A stretch of 43,338 bases of DNA from Bilophila sp964369665. Lineage in GTDB: Bacteria; Desulfobacterota; Desulfovibrionia; Desulfovibrionales; Desulfovibrionaceae. This document shows positions 17,162 through 24,309 of the stretch, piece after piece. The stretch is taken from NCBI GenBank assembly GCA_964369665.1, contig CAYJFS010000008.1, positions 1 through 43,338 of the forward strand, written 5' to 3'. How positions within the stretch are numbered: position 1 is the stretch's first letter; the number at the start of each line of letters is the position of its first letter. The translations under genes were made by a program, and so were the position numbers. The notes beneath the pieces are model-generated. The model was not told where the DNA came from. It did no database searches and saw nothing but the letters and a program-made list of their open reading frames with translations.

Positions 17162-17428
17162 ATGACTATTTATGAAATTTGGTCTTTGATTATTCCGGCT
17201 ATTGTACCAACCATTACTGTTTTAATGAGTTTTCACAAATATAACAAGAAAAGTGAAGAACGTAGAATAAAACAAGATCACATGCAAGAGGAACACACAA
17301 AAGACATAGAAGAAATTAAAAAAACAACAAAAGAAACACACGATCAACTATTTAAAAAAGTAAACAATCATGGAGAACGTTTATCTAAATTAGAGGGTGT
17401 TGTTTATGGAAAAGGAGAAATAAAATGA
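17162..17428 (+). CDS. Membrane-anchored coiled-coil protein, XhlA-like
   Basis: An 88-aa protein with one N-terminal membrane helix (IWSLIIPAIVPTITVLMSF) and a long charged coiled coil to the C-terminus. This topology and position between holin and endolysin resemble hemolysin XhlA/antiholin-type proteins, though XhlA normally has the helix at the C-terminus, so the orientation is reversed. A role in tuning lysis is likely but inferred. Overlaps the amidase start by four bases. Confidence 0.6.
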   Translation: MTIYEIWSLIIPAIVPTITVLMSFHKYNKKSEERRIKQDHMQEEHTKDIEEIKKTTKETHDQLFKKVNNHGERLSKLEGVVYGKGEIK

Positions 17429-18288
17429 AAATTTCAAAAAATTTAGTAAGTGAAAGTAAGTATGATATCAAATGTCCTTACAAGATGGATCCGGAATATA
17501 TTGCTGTTCATAATACAGCAAATGATGCTTCTGCACAAAATGAAGTTGCATATATGATTAGAAATGACAATCAAGTATCATTCCATTATGCAGTTGATGA
17601 AACCGAAGCAGTTCAAGGATTGCCACTAGATAGGAACGGTTGGCATGCCGGTGATGGAGCAAACGGGGATGGAAATAGGAAAAGTATTGCTGTTGAAATT
17701 TGTAGATCAACCGGAGATTTAGAAACGTTTAAAAAGTGTGAAGAAAATGCAGTAACATTAATAGCTAATTTACTTAAAGAAAGAGATTGGGGAGTTGAAA
17801 AGGTCAAAAAACATCAAGACTTTAGCAATAAAAACTGTCCTCATAGAACAATCGAACTTGGATGGGAAAGATTTAAACTTATGATTGAAAACGAGTTAAA
17901 AGGTTCAGAGGTTGAAAAACCAACCACTAATACTGCATCTGGATATACTGGAAATAGCTTAGTGGACTACTTAAAATCTATTGGAGAAGATTCAAGCTAT
18001 TCAAATCGTTCTAAATTAGCTAAAGAGAATGGAATTAGCGGTTATAGTGGTACTGCGGAGCAAAACACTAAATTGTTAGGTATTCTAAGAGAAGAAAAGT
18101 CGACATCATCGACTACTACTAAACCAACTGGATACACTGGTAATAGTATTGTTGATTATCTAAAATCTATCGGAGAAGATTCAAGTTTTGCAAATAGATC
18201 TAAACTTGCGAAACAAAAAGGAATGACTTCTTATGGTGGTACTGCGGAACAAAACAACATGTTATTAAAAATGTTAAGAGGTTTCTAA
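17425..18288 (+). CDS. Endolysin: N-acetylmuramoyl-L-alanine amidase with two C-terminal repeats
   Basis: A 287-aa protein. Residues about 15-160 form an Amidase_2/PGRP domain with zinc ligands in YIAVHNTAN (His29) and KHQDFSNKNCPH (the last His), cutting the bond between muramic acid and L-Ala. The C-terminus has two ~50-residue repeats, about 172-222 and 236-287, each with YTGNS-V-DYLKSIGEDSS and RSKLAK...GTAEQN; they are probably cell-wall-binding and are joined by a Ser/Thr-rich linker. A terminator follows directly. Confidence 0.9.
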   Translation: MKISKNLVSESKYDIKCPYKMDPEYIAVHNTANDASAQNEVAYMIRNDNQVSFHYAVDETEAVQGLPLDRNGWHAGDGANGDGNRKSIAVEICRSTGDLETFKKCEENAVTLIANLLKERDWGVEKVKKHQDFSNKNCPHRTIELGWERFKLMIENELKGSEVEKPTTNTASGYTGNSLVDYLKSIGEDSSYSNRSKLAKENGISGYSGTAEQNTKLLGILREEKSTSSTTTKPTGYTGNSIVDYLKSIGEDSSFANRSKLAKQKGMTSYGGTAEQNNMLLKMLRGF

Positions 18289-18301
18289 GCACAATTATTT
18301 A

Positions 18302-18330
18302 AAAGTGTACTATATGGGTACACTTTTTTT
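18302..18330 (+). terminator. Rho-independent terminator after the endolysin
   Basis: A perfect 9-bp stem (18302-18310 with 18318-18326), 7-nt loop and T-run to 18330. Closes the late operon. Confidence 0.88.
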
Positions 18331-18338
18331 ATTTTAAT

Positions 18339-18367
18339 TTTACTGTTTATGTGATATTATGTATCGT
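18339..18367 (+). promoter_or_regulatory. Possible promoter for the membrane/HTH gene
   Basis: An extended -10, TG-A-TATTAT, lies at 18352-18360. An alternative pairing is TTTACT at 18339-18344 with TATCGT at 18362-18367 (17-bp spacer). It is directly downstream of the endolysin terminator and 25-45 bp before the next start. Confidence 0.45.
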
Positions 18368-18384
18368 ATAAGGAGTGTGATTCA

Positions 18385-19650
18385 ATGAGTGATGTTAAGA
18401 ATCGTATTTTATTGAGAGTTGAAGTATTAGCATGGTTTTATTTGATTTTATTTGTCGTATTAAAAATATTTGGATATAACATTGTCGGTTTGGAAATAAA
18501 CAACGAAAGATTATTAAACATCATGGAATATATAGGAAATACAAATGTTCTTTATCCATTGATAAAATGCTTTTTATGTTCAATGGTAGTATTTTCTTTG
18601 TATATGTCTGTTTTAGATTATAAAAAGAATTTCAAGAAATTGCTTATTGTAACAATTATTTATTCTTTTGTTTTAAATTTTGTTGTTATAAAATTCAACA
18701 TTCCAACATTATCAATAATATATTCAATGACAACTTACTTTGCACCATTAATGTTTGGGTATAAGTTTAAAGAATGTATTAAAATAATGATTTTAGAAAT
18801 ATTTTTACAATCAATAATGATTTTTATAAAGGTTTTAGATGTGAATGATGCAAGCATGATTACTGCTGCAACAATTTATATTGATTATCTGATAATGTTA
18901 TTTATAACGTATATAAATAAAGAAAGGAGAGGTAAATTATGGCTATCTTTGGAATCGGATCTTTTTTCTTATCAAACGACAAAGAAAAACTTCAAGAGCA
19001 TATTAAACAAATCGATGAATCTATTGAAATGTTGCAAGAGCAACGCAAAGAAATCATTGAAAAATTGGATAAAGCGTAATTCTAAACTAAACAAAAGAAC
19101 GATTGCAGTATATATTAAAGTTATTGCAATACCTAAATTTGTCGCATACGTTCTATATCCGCTTATTATTGTAATTGTGGTAAGTTTGTATGCCTATATT
19201 AAAAACAAAGAATTAGAAGCGTTTTTATTCATTATTAGCTATGTTTCTTTAAGGTGTTTGTTTCCTAAAACGTTCCATGCAGATTATATACCAAATATAA
19301 AAAGACATTTTGTTTCTATTGTGTGTACGATATTAAGCATCATTGTGTTTATATTGTCAATACACAATACAATGGATGTTTCTATATCTATATTATATGG
19401 AATTATAATAGCGTTAGCGGTTGATACGATACTATACTATATAAAAGATTATATCGATGTAAAAACACCAGAAAACGAAATTAAAAAGCTATGTAGGGAT
19501 TGTGGGATAAACAAGAAAGAAGATATTGAATTTGTTATTGATTATAAATTTAATGGAATTACTGTTAAAGAACAATCGATCAAGTACAATTATACTGAAC
19601 AAACTGTAAGAAACAAGAGAACTAAACTAAATAAATTACTCAAAAACTAA
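18385..19650 (+). CDS. Multi-pass membrane protein with C-terminal HTH, 421 aa
   Basis: The reading frame has about five or six membrane helices in residues 10-185, a Lys/Ser-rich hydrophilic section at about 186-240, then about three or four further helices (YPLIIVIVVSLYAYI, FVSIVCTILSIIVFILSI, ISILYGIIIALAVDTILYYI). The last 55 residues (VIDYKFNGITVKEQSIKYNYTEQ then TVRNKRTKLNKLL) look like a sigma-region-4-type HTH. The middle section overlaps an out-of-frame small gene with its own ribosome site. A FPKTFHA motif recalls AgrB, but the AgrB cysteine is absent. It may be one protein or a fusion; function unknown. Confidence 0.6.
   Translation: MSDVKNRILLRVEVLAWFYLILFVVLKIFGYNIVGLEINNERLLNIMEYIGNTNVLYPLIKCFLCSMVVFSLYMSVLDYKKNFKKLLIVTIIYSFVLNFVVIKFNIPTLSIIYSMTTYFAPLMFGYKFKECIKIMILEIFLQSIMIFIKVLDVNDASMITAATIYIDYLIMLFITYINKERRGKLWLSLESDLFSYQTTKKNFKSILNKSMNLLKCCKSNAKKSLKNWIKRNSKLNKRTIAVYIKVIAIPKFVAYVLYPLIIVIVVSLYAYIKNKELEAFLFIISYVSLRCLFPKTFHADYIPNIKRHFVSIVCTILSIIVFILSIHNTMDVSISILYGIIIALAVDTILYYIKDYIDVKTPENEIKKLCRDCGINKKEDIEFVIDYKFNGITVKEQSIKYNYTEQTVRNKRTKLNKLLKN
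18939..19079 (+). CDS. Nested out-of-frame small coiled-coil protein, 46 aa
   Basis: This ORF lies wholly inside the 421-aa frame in the +2 frame, with a near-ideal AAAGGAGAGG ribosome site 5-7 nt before ATG. The product has a hydrophobic start (MAIFGIGSFFLSND) and a clean heptad helix (EKLQEHIKQIDESIEMLQEQ) ending KLDKA. Its composition looks more natural than that of the host frame in the same stretch. Likely a real overlapping gene. Confidence 0.6.
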   Translation: MAIFGIGSFFLSNDKEKLQEHIKQIDESIEMLQEQRKEIIEKLDKA

Positions 19651-19683
19651 TTATGTTACATTTTGAGTACATACACAAATTAT

Positions 19684-19723
19684 AAACCTTGATACTATCG
19701 TAGTGTAGTGTTGAGGTTTTTTT
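19684..19723 (+). terminator. Rho-independent terminator after the membrane/HTH gene
   Basis: A 14-bp stem containing three G-U pairs (19684-19697 with 19706-19719), 8-nt loop, T-run to 19723. Confidence 0.75.
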
Positions 19724-19732
19724 GTGGTTATT

Positions 19733-19760
19733 ACTTTTGCTATTCTAGGCATGCAAAAGT
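19733..19760 (+). promoter_or_regulatory. Inverted repeat upstream of the accessory module
   Basis: ACTTTTGC (19733-19740) and GCAAAAGT (19753-19760) are perfect inverted arms around a 12-nt centre. The centre contains TTCTAGG, the core of the iteron-like repeats at 30917-31440. It sits between a terminator and the gene at 19796, so it may be an operator or transcript-end hairpin. Confidence 0.4.
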
Positions 19761-19795
19761 TTTAATAAATAAAAATTGAAAAGGAGATTTTTAAA

Positions 19796-20368
19796 ATGGC
19801 TGAATATGCAAGCAAAGGGTTATCCGGAACAGCACTTGGATTAGGTGTTGCCGGAACAGTAGGTTTAGTTTCACAAATGTCAAATAACGGATGTGGAAAT
19901 GGTATCTTAGGTGGTTTATTTGGAGGTAATAACGGAAATTGTTACGTTACTGAAAAAGAAAACAACTTATCAACTGCATTAGCAATCGCACAAAGTGAAA
20001 AATACACTAGCGAAAAAGCTACTGAAAATTTAAAAGAATTATATGCGGAAACATTACGTTTAAATACTATTCAACGTGAAACAGATGCTAAAATTTCAGA
20101 TGGTTTAATTCAAACTGGAAACGCATTAGGAATCTTAAATGCTGAAGTAGCATGTATTAAACAAGATGTTGCAAGAAATAGAGAAGAAGCACGTTTTTAC
20201 ACAGATACTAAAGTTGATGCAGAAGCAACAATTCGTAAGTGTGAGGATGAAAAAATTGTTGTTTATACAAACGGGCAACTTGCTACAAAAGTTTCACAAG
20301 TTCAAAATAAAATTGACATCGATCAATTATGTGGTGCAAGTCCACTAAGTTGTGGTTGTAACGGATAA
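19796..20368 (+). CDS. Putative accessory structural protein, Gly/Asn/Cys-rich ends, 190 aa
   Basis: The N-terminus (SGTALGLGVAGTVGLVSQM, then a GNGILGGLFGG stretch with Cys) is glycine-rich and weakly hydrophobic; the centre (residues about 55-165) is a long helical coiled coil; the C-terminus is Cys-rich (CGASPLSCGCNG). Similar proteins are widespread in gut Firmicutes phages and are probably virion-associated; I know no firm function. It is followed by a hairpin with a short T-run, suggesting a transcript that ends partly here and a high expression level. Confidence 0.6.
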   Translation: MAEYASKGLSGTALGLGVAGTVGLVSQMSNNGCGNGILGGLFGGNNGNCYVTEKENNLSTALAIAQSEKYTSEKATENLKELYAETLRLNTIQRETDAKISDGLIQTGNALGILNAEVACIKQDVARNREEARFYTDTKVDAEATIRKCEDEKIVVYTNGQLATKVSQVQNKIDIDQLCGASPLSCGCNG

Positions 20369-20373
20369 AAAAT

Positions 20374-20396
20374 AGGTGGGTTAAAATCCACCTTTT
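20374..20396 (+). terminator. Weak terminator-like hairpin
   Basis: AGGTGG (20374-20379) pairs with CCACCT (20388-20393) around an 8-nt loop that can close by one further G-U pair; it is followed by only four T. Probably a partial terminator or transcript stabiliser between the first and second accessory genes. Confidence 0.55.
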
Positions 20397-20418
20397 AAAA
20401 AAGAAAGAGGTAATTTAT

Positions 20419-20733
20419 ATGATAAATTGTAAATGTGTTTTTGTACCAGAAAGCATTAAATTAAAAAACGGTGTAGCTACAATCACTTTAGCGGATAACG
20501 TTTTAGATTATATAAAAAACTGCGAAAATCAATGTGTAAGAATAAAGTTGCGTACATCAATTCCAACAGATTCAGAGTGTAATCGTGTGGTTGTAACGGA
20601 TGGAACAACTGACCTTGATGTAGCATGTAATAATCAATATTGGAGACCAACAGCGTTGCATTGTAATAGTACATTGTATCTAGTAAACAAATTGGATCCA
20701 GAAATATTAGTATTAGATAAAGTTGTAAGATAG
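20419..20733 (+). CDS. Accessory beta-rich protein, 104 aa, seven Cys
   Basis: A small strand-rich protein with seven Cys residues (near positions 4, 6, 35, 39, 55, 73 and 83), unusual for a cytosolic phage protein. Short strands such as VATITLADNVLDYI and CVRIKLRTSIPTD suggest a beta-sandwich, possibly a capsid decoration or fibre head. Coupled by position to the Cys-rich preceding protein. Function unknown. Confidence 0.55.
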   Translation: MINCKCVFVPESIKLKNGVATITLADNVLDYIKNCENQCVRIKLRTSIPTDSECNRVVVTDGTTDLDVACNNQYWRPTALHCNSTLYLVNKLDPEILVLDKVVR

Positions 20734-20743
20734 GAGAAAATAT

Positions 20744-21076
20744 ATGAATATAACACAAATAAAAAGTGCTTTGGCACAATACGTTGATGAAGAATTTACA
20801 AATAAAATGCAAGGATTTAAAGCTATCCTTTTTGGTGGCGGTGCTGCATTAATATTAAATAAGTTAGATGCCTATGTTGTGCAATATCAAGATATGCTAG
20901 TTGAATTAGGTATATTGTCGGAGGATGGATTGTTTGATGTTGATATGGCATATAATATCCTAAAACCACAATTTGAAAAAAAAGAAAAGATTGTACAAGA
21001 TATTCCGGTTATTGGAGCGGTAACGTTTACAGTAGCGGACTTAGATAGATTGTATCAAATCGCAAAAAGCAAATAG
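20744..21076 (+). CDS. Accessory protein, 110 aa
   Basis: Mixed protein: N-terminal helix (QIKSALAQYVDEEFTNKM), a glycine-containing hydrophobic helix (AILFGGGAALILNKL), then an acidic section and a C-terminal strand-helix (IGAVTFTVADLDRLYQIAKSK). The hydrophobic helix is short of a full membrane span. In gut phages similar genes follow the Gly/Cys-rich protein; role unknown. Confidence 0.55.
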   Translation: MNITQIKSALAQYVDEEFTNKMQGFKAILFGGGAALILNKLDAYVVQYQDMLVELGILSEDGLFDVDMAYNILKPQFEKKEKIVQDIPVIGAVTFTVADLDRLYQIAKSK

Positions 21077-21086
21077 GAGATAGTCT

Positions 21087-21398
21087 ATGAGTATAATGAG
21101 AAAGTTAACACGAGGAATGTGGAACGAGGTTGAGGGTGCTAAAAAGTACACTGAACATGCAGTTTTTTATAAAACAACATATCCAGAAGTTGCAGATATG
21201 TATATGTCAATGGCTAAACAAGAGTTAGAACACTCAAAGAAATTCTATGAACATGCAATGAAATTAGCTAAAATGGAAGTTCAAAAAAGCGAACAACATA
21301 TTGATAATTGGCTAAAAGAATCATGGAATGAGGAATTGAATGACTATATGGAGTGTATAGCAAAAGTTGAATATATGATGAAAATGTATTCAATTTAA
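21087..21398 (+). CDS. Ferritin-like/rubrerythrin-like helical protein, 103 aa
   Basis: The protein is nearly all helix. It carries EVEGAKKYTEHAVFYK near residue 14-29 and MAKQELEHSKKFYEHAM near 43-59, i.e. Glu plus ExxH-type pairs spaced as in two helices of a ferritin-like diiron bundle, and a third ECIAKVEYMM near the end. It is shorter than full rubrerythrins, so the metal site would need dimerisation or may be lost. Fold assignment from motif; function unknown. Confidence 0.55.
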   Translation: MSIMRKLTRGMWNEVEGAKKYTEHAVFYKTTYPEVADMYMSMAKQELEHSKKFYEHAMKLAKMEVQKSEQHIDNWLKESWNEELNDYMECIAKVEYMMKMYSI

Positions 21399-21405
21399 AA
21401 AAATG

Positions 21406-21435
21406 GTTTACAATGAAATAAACTAATGTTATTAT
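21406..21435 (+). promoter_or_regulatory. Promoter with GTTTA...TAAAC operator, driving the small RNA
   Basis: TTTACA (21407-21412), 17-bp spacer, TATTAT (21430-21435). The -35 is covered by inverted arms GTTTA (21406-21410) and TAAAC (21419-21423), 8-nt centre. The same arms recur at 21545-21582 and 34294-34308, with a 5-nt centre. Confidence 0.65.
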
Positions 21436-21441
21436 TTATAT

Positions 21442-21533
21442 AGGGTTTATGTATAATATTTAAAATCTCATTGTTTTCACTCCGAACTTAACAATAAATA
21501 AAACCCAAAGAAAAGAGCGTTTGCTCTTTTTTT
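21442..21533 (+). ncRNA. Putative structured small RNA, about 92 nt
   Basis: The promoter at 21407-21435 would start transcription near 21442; there is no plausible ORF before the terminator at 21511-21533. The RNA can fold with GGGTTT (21443-21448) pairing AAACCC (21501-21506), enclosing an inner hairpin ATTGTT (21470-21475) with AACAAT (21490-21495) and a 14-nt loop. The terminator hairpin forms the 3' end. It could regulate by base pairing or be an untranslated leader; both are inference. Confidence 0.5.
21511..21533 (+). terminator. Rho-independent terminator of the small RNA
   Basis: A perfect 8-bp stem (21511-21518 with 21523-21530), GTTT loop, T-run to 21533. Confidence 0.88.
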
Positions 21534-21544
21534 GTTATAAAAAA

Positions 21545-21597
21545 GTTTATAAATTAAACTAATAACAGTTTACAAACTAAACCAAATGTGTTAAATT
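21545..21597 (+). promoter_or_regulatory. XRE-gene promoter with two tandem GTTTA-N5-TAAAC operators
   Basis: Operators at 21545-21559 and 21568-21582 are 15-bp inverted repeats with centres 23 bp apart. The second covers the -35 TTTACA (21569-21574); -10 TAAATT is at 21592-21597 (17-bp spacer). The arrangement predicts autorepression by the XRE protein encoded just downstream. Confidence 0.7.
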
Positions 21598-21618
21598 GTA
21601 GTCAAAGGAGGAATACCG

Positions 21619-21816
21619 ATGGAGAAAATGAATCTAAAAACATGGAGAACCATGCGTGGATACACACAACAACATGTTGCAGAAAGATTGGGAATTAGTG
21701 CCATGAGTGTATCAAAGATGGAAAGATCTCATAAGATTACAAGTTCTATTAGAAAGTATTTAACCATATTAGAAATAGAACCAGAGCAAGTGTTATTTGA
21801 AAAAAAAGAAAAATAG
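21619..21816 (+). CDS. XRE-family HTH regulator (Cro/CI-like), 65 aa
   Basis: Residues about 5-58 form a helix-turn-helix: LKTWRTMRGYTQQHVAERLGI then SAMSVSKMERSHK. It is a single-domain regulator without an oligomerisation or RecA-cleavage domain, so more like Cro. The start at 21619 has AAAGGAGG at optimal spacing. It probably binds the 15-bp palindromes upstream of itself, the one at the small-RNA promoter and the copy at 34294, thereby linking early regulation with the packaging operon. Confidence 0.88.
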   Translation: MEKMNLKTWRTMRGYTQQHVAERLGISAMSVSKMERSHKITSSIRKYLTILEIEPEQVLFEKKEK

Positions 21817-21826
21817 GAGAAAAAAC

Positions 21827-22339
21827 ATGAGAACAATATCGGATTTATGCGGTGCAAAAGGGTATCGTAGAGTTGATGTATTTAGCAAGATGCGTGGTAT
21901 GGGATATATAAACATGGAAAATGCCTTGCCAACGCAAAAAGGAATTGAAAAAAAGATTTTTATATGTGGTAGAAGAAACGGGCATGCGGTTGCATTACTG
22001 ACAAAACTAGGAGAACGTTCCATTGTTGACATAATGGAAAACAATATATCAATTCAAGGATATGTTGCAGATGCTAAAGATTTGCAAGATTTAAAAGATA
22101 TTATAGAAGAATTAAAATATCAACTTGATGAAAATGGTGTAAATTACATACCAAAATTAAAAGAGGAATATTATTACATTGATTTTGATATGGTTGTTAA
22201 AAACAAAATTAATGAAAATGATGTTTGTGATACATACATTTTTAGTCAACAAATAAAAGTTTTTAGAACATACGAATCATGCAATAATTTTAAAAATTTA
22301 TTTATAGGAGGGTATAACAATGAAGTCGTTCCATTTTAA
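21827..22339 (+). CDS. KilAC-like DNA-binding / antirepressor-type protein, 170 aa
   Basis: Residues about 1-70 (SDLCGAKGYRRVDVFSKMRG ... MENALPTQKGIEKKIFI ... AVALLTKLGE) resemble the KilAC pattern of phage antirepressors, with the N-x-P-T-Q-K motif. The rest is strand-helix with no recognisable domain. It follows the XRE gene, as antirepressors often do. The start at 21827 behind AGGAG is preferred over 21797 because that would overlap the XRE gene. Ends 20 nt inside the next gene. Confidence 0.45.
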   Translation: MRTISDLCGAKGYRRVDVFSKMRGMGYINMENALPTQKGIEKKIFICGRRNGHAVALLTKLGERSIVDIMENNISIQGYVADAKDLQDLKDIIEELKYQLDENGVNYIPKLKEEYYYIDFDMVVKNKINENDVCDTYIFSQQIKVFRTYESCNNFKNLFIGGYNNEVVPF

Positions 22340-24308
22340 AACAATAACGATTAAAAACTTCATGGGTTATACCGATGAAGTTGTTGACTTTGATAATGAA
22401 TATACTCAATTACGTGGATTTAACGGAGCCGGTAAGACAACAGTATTAAGTGCTATATGTTGGGTACTATTCAAAAAAGATTACTACCACGCATCAAATT
22501 TTGATTTAAAACCTATTGTTAATGGAGAAACAAAAAATGATTTATTGACAACAGTATCACTAGAAATTCAAATCGGTAACGATTCTATTATCATAGAACG
22601 TGAAAATAAAAATGGCACTAGCAAAACAAAAGTCAATGGGGCAGTTTACAAAGTAAAAGAGTATGAAAATTTTTTACAAGATGCGTTAGGAATTAATGAA
22701 GAAGATTTTAAATTATTATCTAACCCAACATATGCTTTATCGTTGAATTGGAAAGATTTGAGAAATATTATATTTTCTTATGCCGGAGATGTTAAGGATG
22801 AAGATATTTTTAATGAAGAACCATTACTAGAGGGAATAAGAGCGAAGATCGAAACAATGGGTGTAGAAAAGTTCAGAGAATCACTTGTTACAAGTAAGTC
22901 TGAAATCGAGAGAAAAGCAATTCCGCAGTTAAATGGGAAAATAGAATTAGTAGAATCCAACATCAAAGAATTACAAGAAAAAACAAAAGATGTTGTTGAA
23001 TTACAAAAAAAATCAAAAAAACTGCAAGAGGACATAGACAATTACCAAAAACTCATTGATGCAGCGGAAAAGAAAAGAGCAGCAAAACAAAGTGTTGCAA
23101 ATCAAATAAGTGAATTGAAAGAAAATAGATTAATTATAAATCAAAGCATGACAGATATTAAAATTAATGGTATTGAACTAAAAAACAAAATTGATTCAAT
23201 GTGCAATGTCGAATCAATAAAACAAAGTGAAATTGGTGCTTGCAAACTTAAATTACAGTCAGTACATAATGTTTTAAATATGGTTAATGAACAATACAAA
23301 AAAAACAAAGAATTATACACAACGAAAACTAACGATTTAAAATCATTAGAAGAAGTTGTAGTAAGAATAGAAAATGATTCGTGTTCCGTTTGTGGTGCTG
23401 CACTTAGTGAAGAAAAGATAAAAGAAGCACTTGCAAAATCGGAAGAACAAAAGCAAAAGGAAATAAATCAAATTAATGATGAAATAGAAGAATTGAAAAG
23501 CGTTCTAACAAAAGAGCATAATGAATTACTAGAAAATAAAAACAAGTTCAATTCATTAAAAGAAGAACTAGAATTGATTAAAGAAAAAGATTTTAGTCAA
23601 TCTTTAGGTAACAATGATCCAGAATACATTAAACTAAAAGAAAAGAGAAATGAATTAAGAGAATCGTATTCATTAAAAGAAATTGAACTAAAGCAACTAG
23701 AATCAAAAATAAGTGCAATGGAAACAGTATATGCAAATACGCATGATCCGGAGTTTGTAGAAGATATAACACATTTATTAAATGAAAAACAATTAATAGA
23801 TGCGACTATATTACAAGCATCTAAAATTGATGAAGAAATGGAAACATTGAAATCATTTATGGATGAAAAAACAAAAATGGAAAAAAATCTTGTTAACATT
23901 GAAAAGGCTACTACTTTATTGAAAAAATACAATGAAATAAGAGCAAGAATGACAAAAGATTCTTTATCTAAATATTTTCACGATATTGAATTTGTAACAC
24001 AAGAAACAAATAAAAGTGGTAAGATTGAAGAAACTTTTAAACTTTATTATCAAGGAAAACCATACAAAACTATTTCTGGAGGACAAAAAATTAAAGTTCA
24101 ACTAGATTTGGTTAATGGTATTCAAACGTTAAAGAAAACAAAAACACCAATAATGATTGATGGGGTCAGTGAGTTGGATGAAATACCAGAGTATATTGAT
24201 ACTCAATTAATTACTTGCTTAACTGTTCAAAAACCTAGCAAGGATCATCCAAACTATGAAAATTATATTAAAGCATTTAGCAAGATAAATGTGAAAAAGG
24301 GGAAATAA
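22320..24308 (+). CDS. Rad50/SbcC-like ATPase with zinc hook, 662 aa
   Basis: ABC-ATPase of SMC/Rad50 type: Walker A GFNGAGKTT (33-41), two long coiled-coil arms with a CSVCG zinc-hook motif at Cys355-Cys358, signature SGGQ (586-589), Walker B IMIDGVSELDE (611-621). About half the size of bacterial SbcC and similar to phage recombination ATPases (gp46-type). These tether DNA ends for recombination or replication with a nuclease partner (SbcD/gp47). No such partner is seen next door; the MBL-fold gene downstream could substitute. Confidence 0.85.
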   Translation: MKSFHFKTITIKNFMGYTDEVVDFDNEYTQLRGFNGAGKTTVLSAICWVLFKKDYYHASNFDLKPIVNGETKNDLLTTVSLEIQIGNDSIIIERENKNGTSKTKVNGAVYKVKEYENFLQDALGINEEDFKLLSNPTYALSLNWKDLRNIIFSYAGDVKDEDIFNEEPLLEGIRAKIETMGVEKFRESLVTSKSEIERKAIPQLNGKIELVESNIKELQEKTKDVVELQKKSKKLQEDIDNYQKLIDAAEKKRAAKQSVANQISELKENRLIINQSMTDIKINGIELKNKIDSMCNVESIKQSEIGACKLKLQSVHNVLNMVNEQYKKNKELYTTKTNDLKSLEEVVVRIENDSCSVCGAALSEEKIKEALAKSEEQKQKEINQINDEIEELKSVLTKEHNELLENKNKFNSLKEELELIKEKDFSQSLGNNDPEYIKLKEKRNELRESYSLKEIELKQLESKISAMETVYANTHDPEFVEDITHLLNEKQLIDATILQASKIDEEMETLKSFMDEKTKMEKNLVNIEKATTLLKKYNEIRARMTKDSLSKYFHDIEFVTQETNKSGKIEETFKLYYQGKPYKTISGGQKIKVQLDLVNGIQTLKKTKTPIMIDGVSELDEIPEYIDTQLITCLTVQKPSKDHPNYENYIKAFSKINVKKGK

Positions 24309-24309
24309 C

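Noticed and set aside
19102..19650. Calling the C-terminal half of the membrane protein an AgrB peptidase
   Set aside because: The FPKTFHA segment is suggestive, but the catalytic Cys expected seven residues after the His is absent and no AgrD-like peptide with a Cys is seen.
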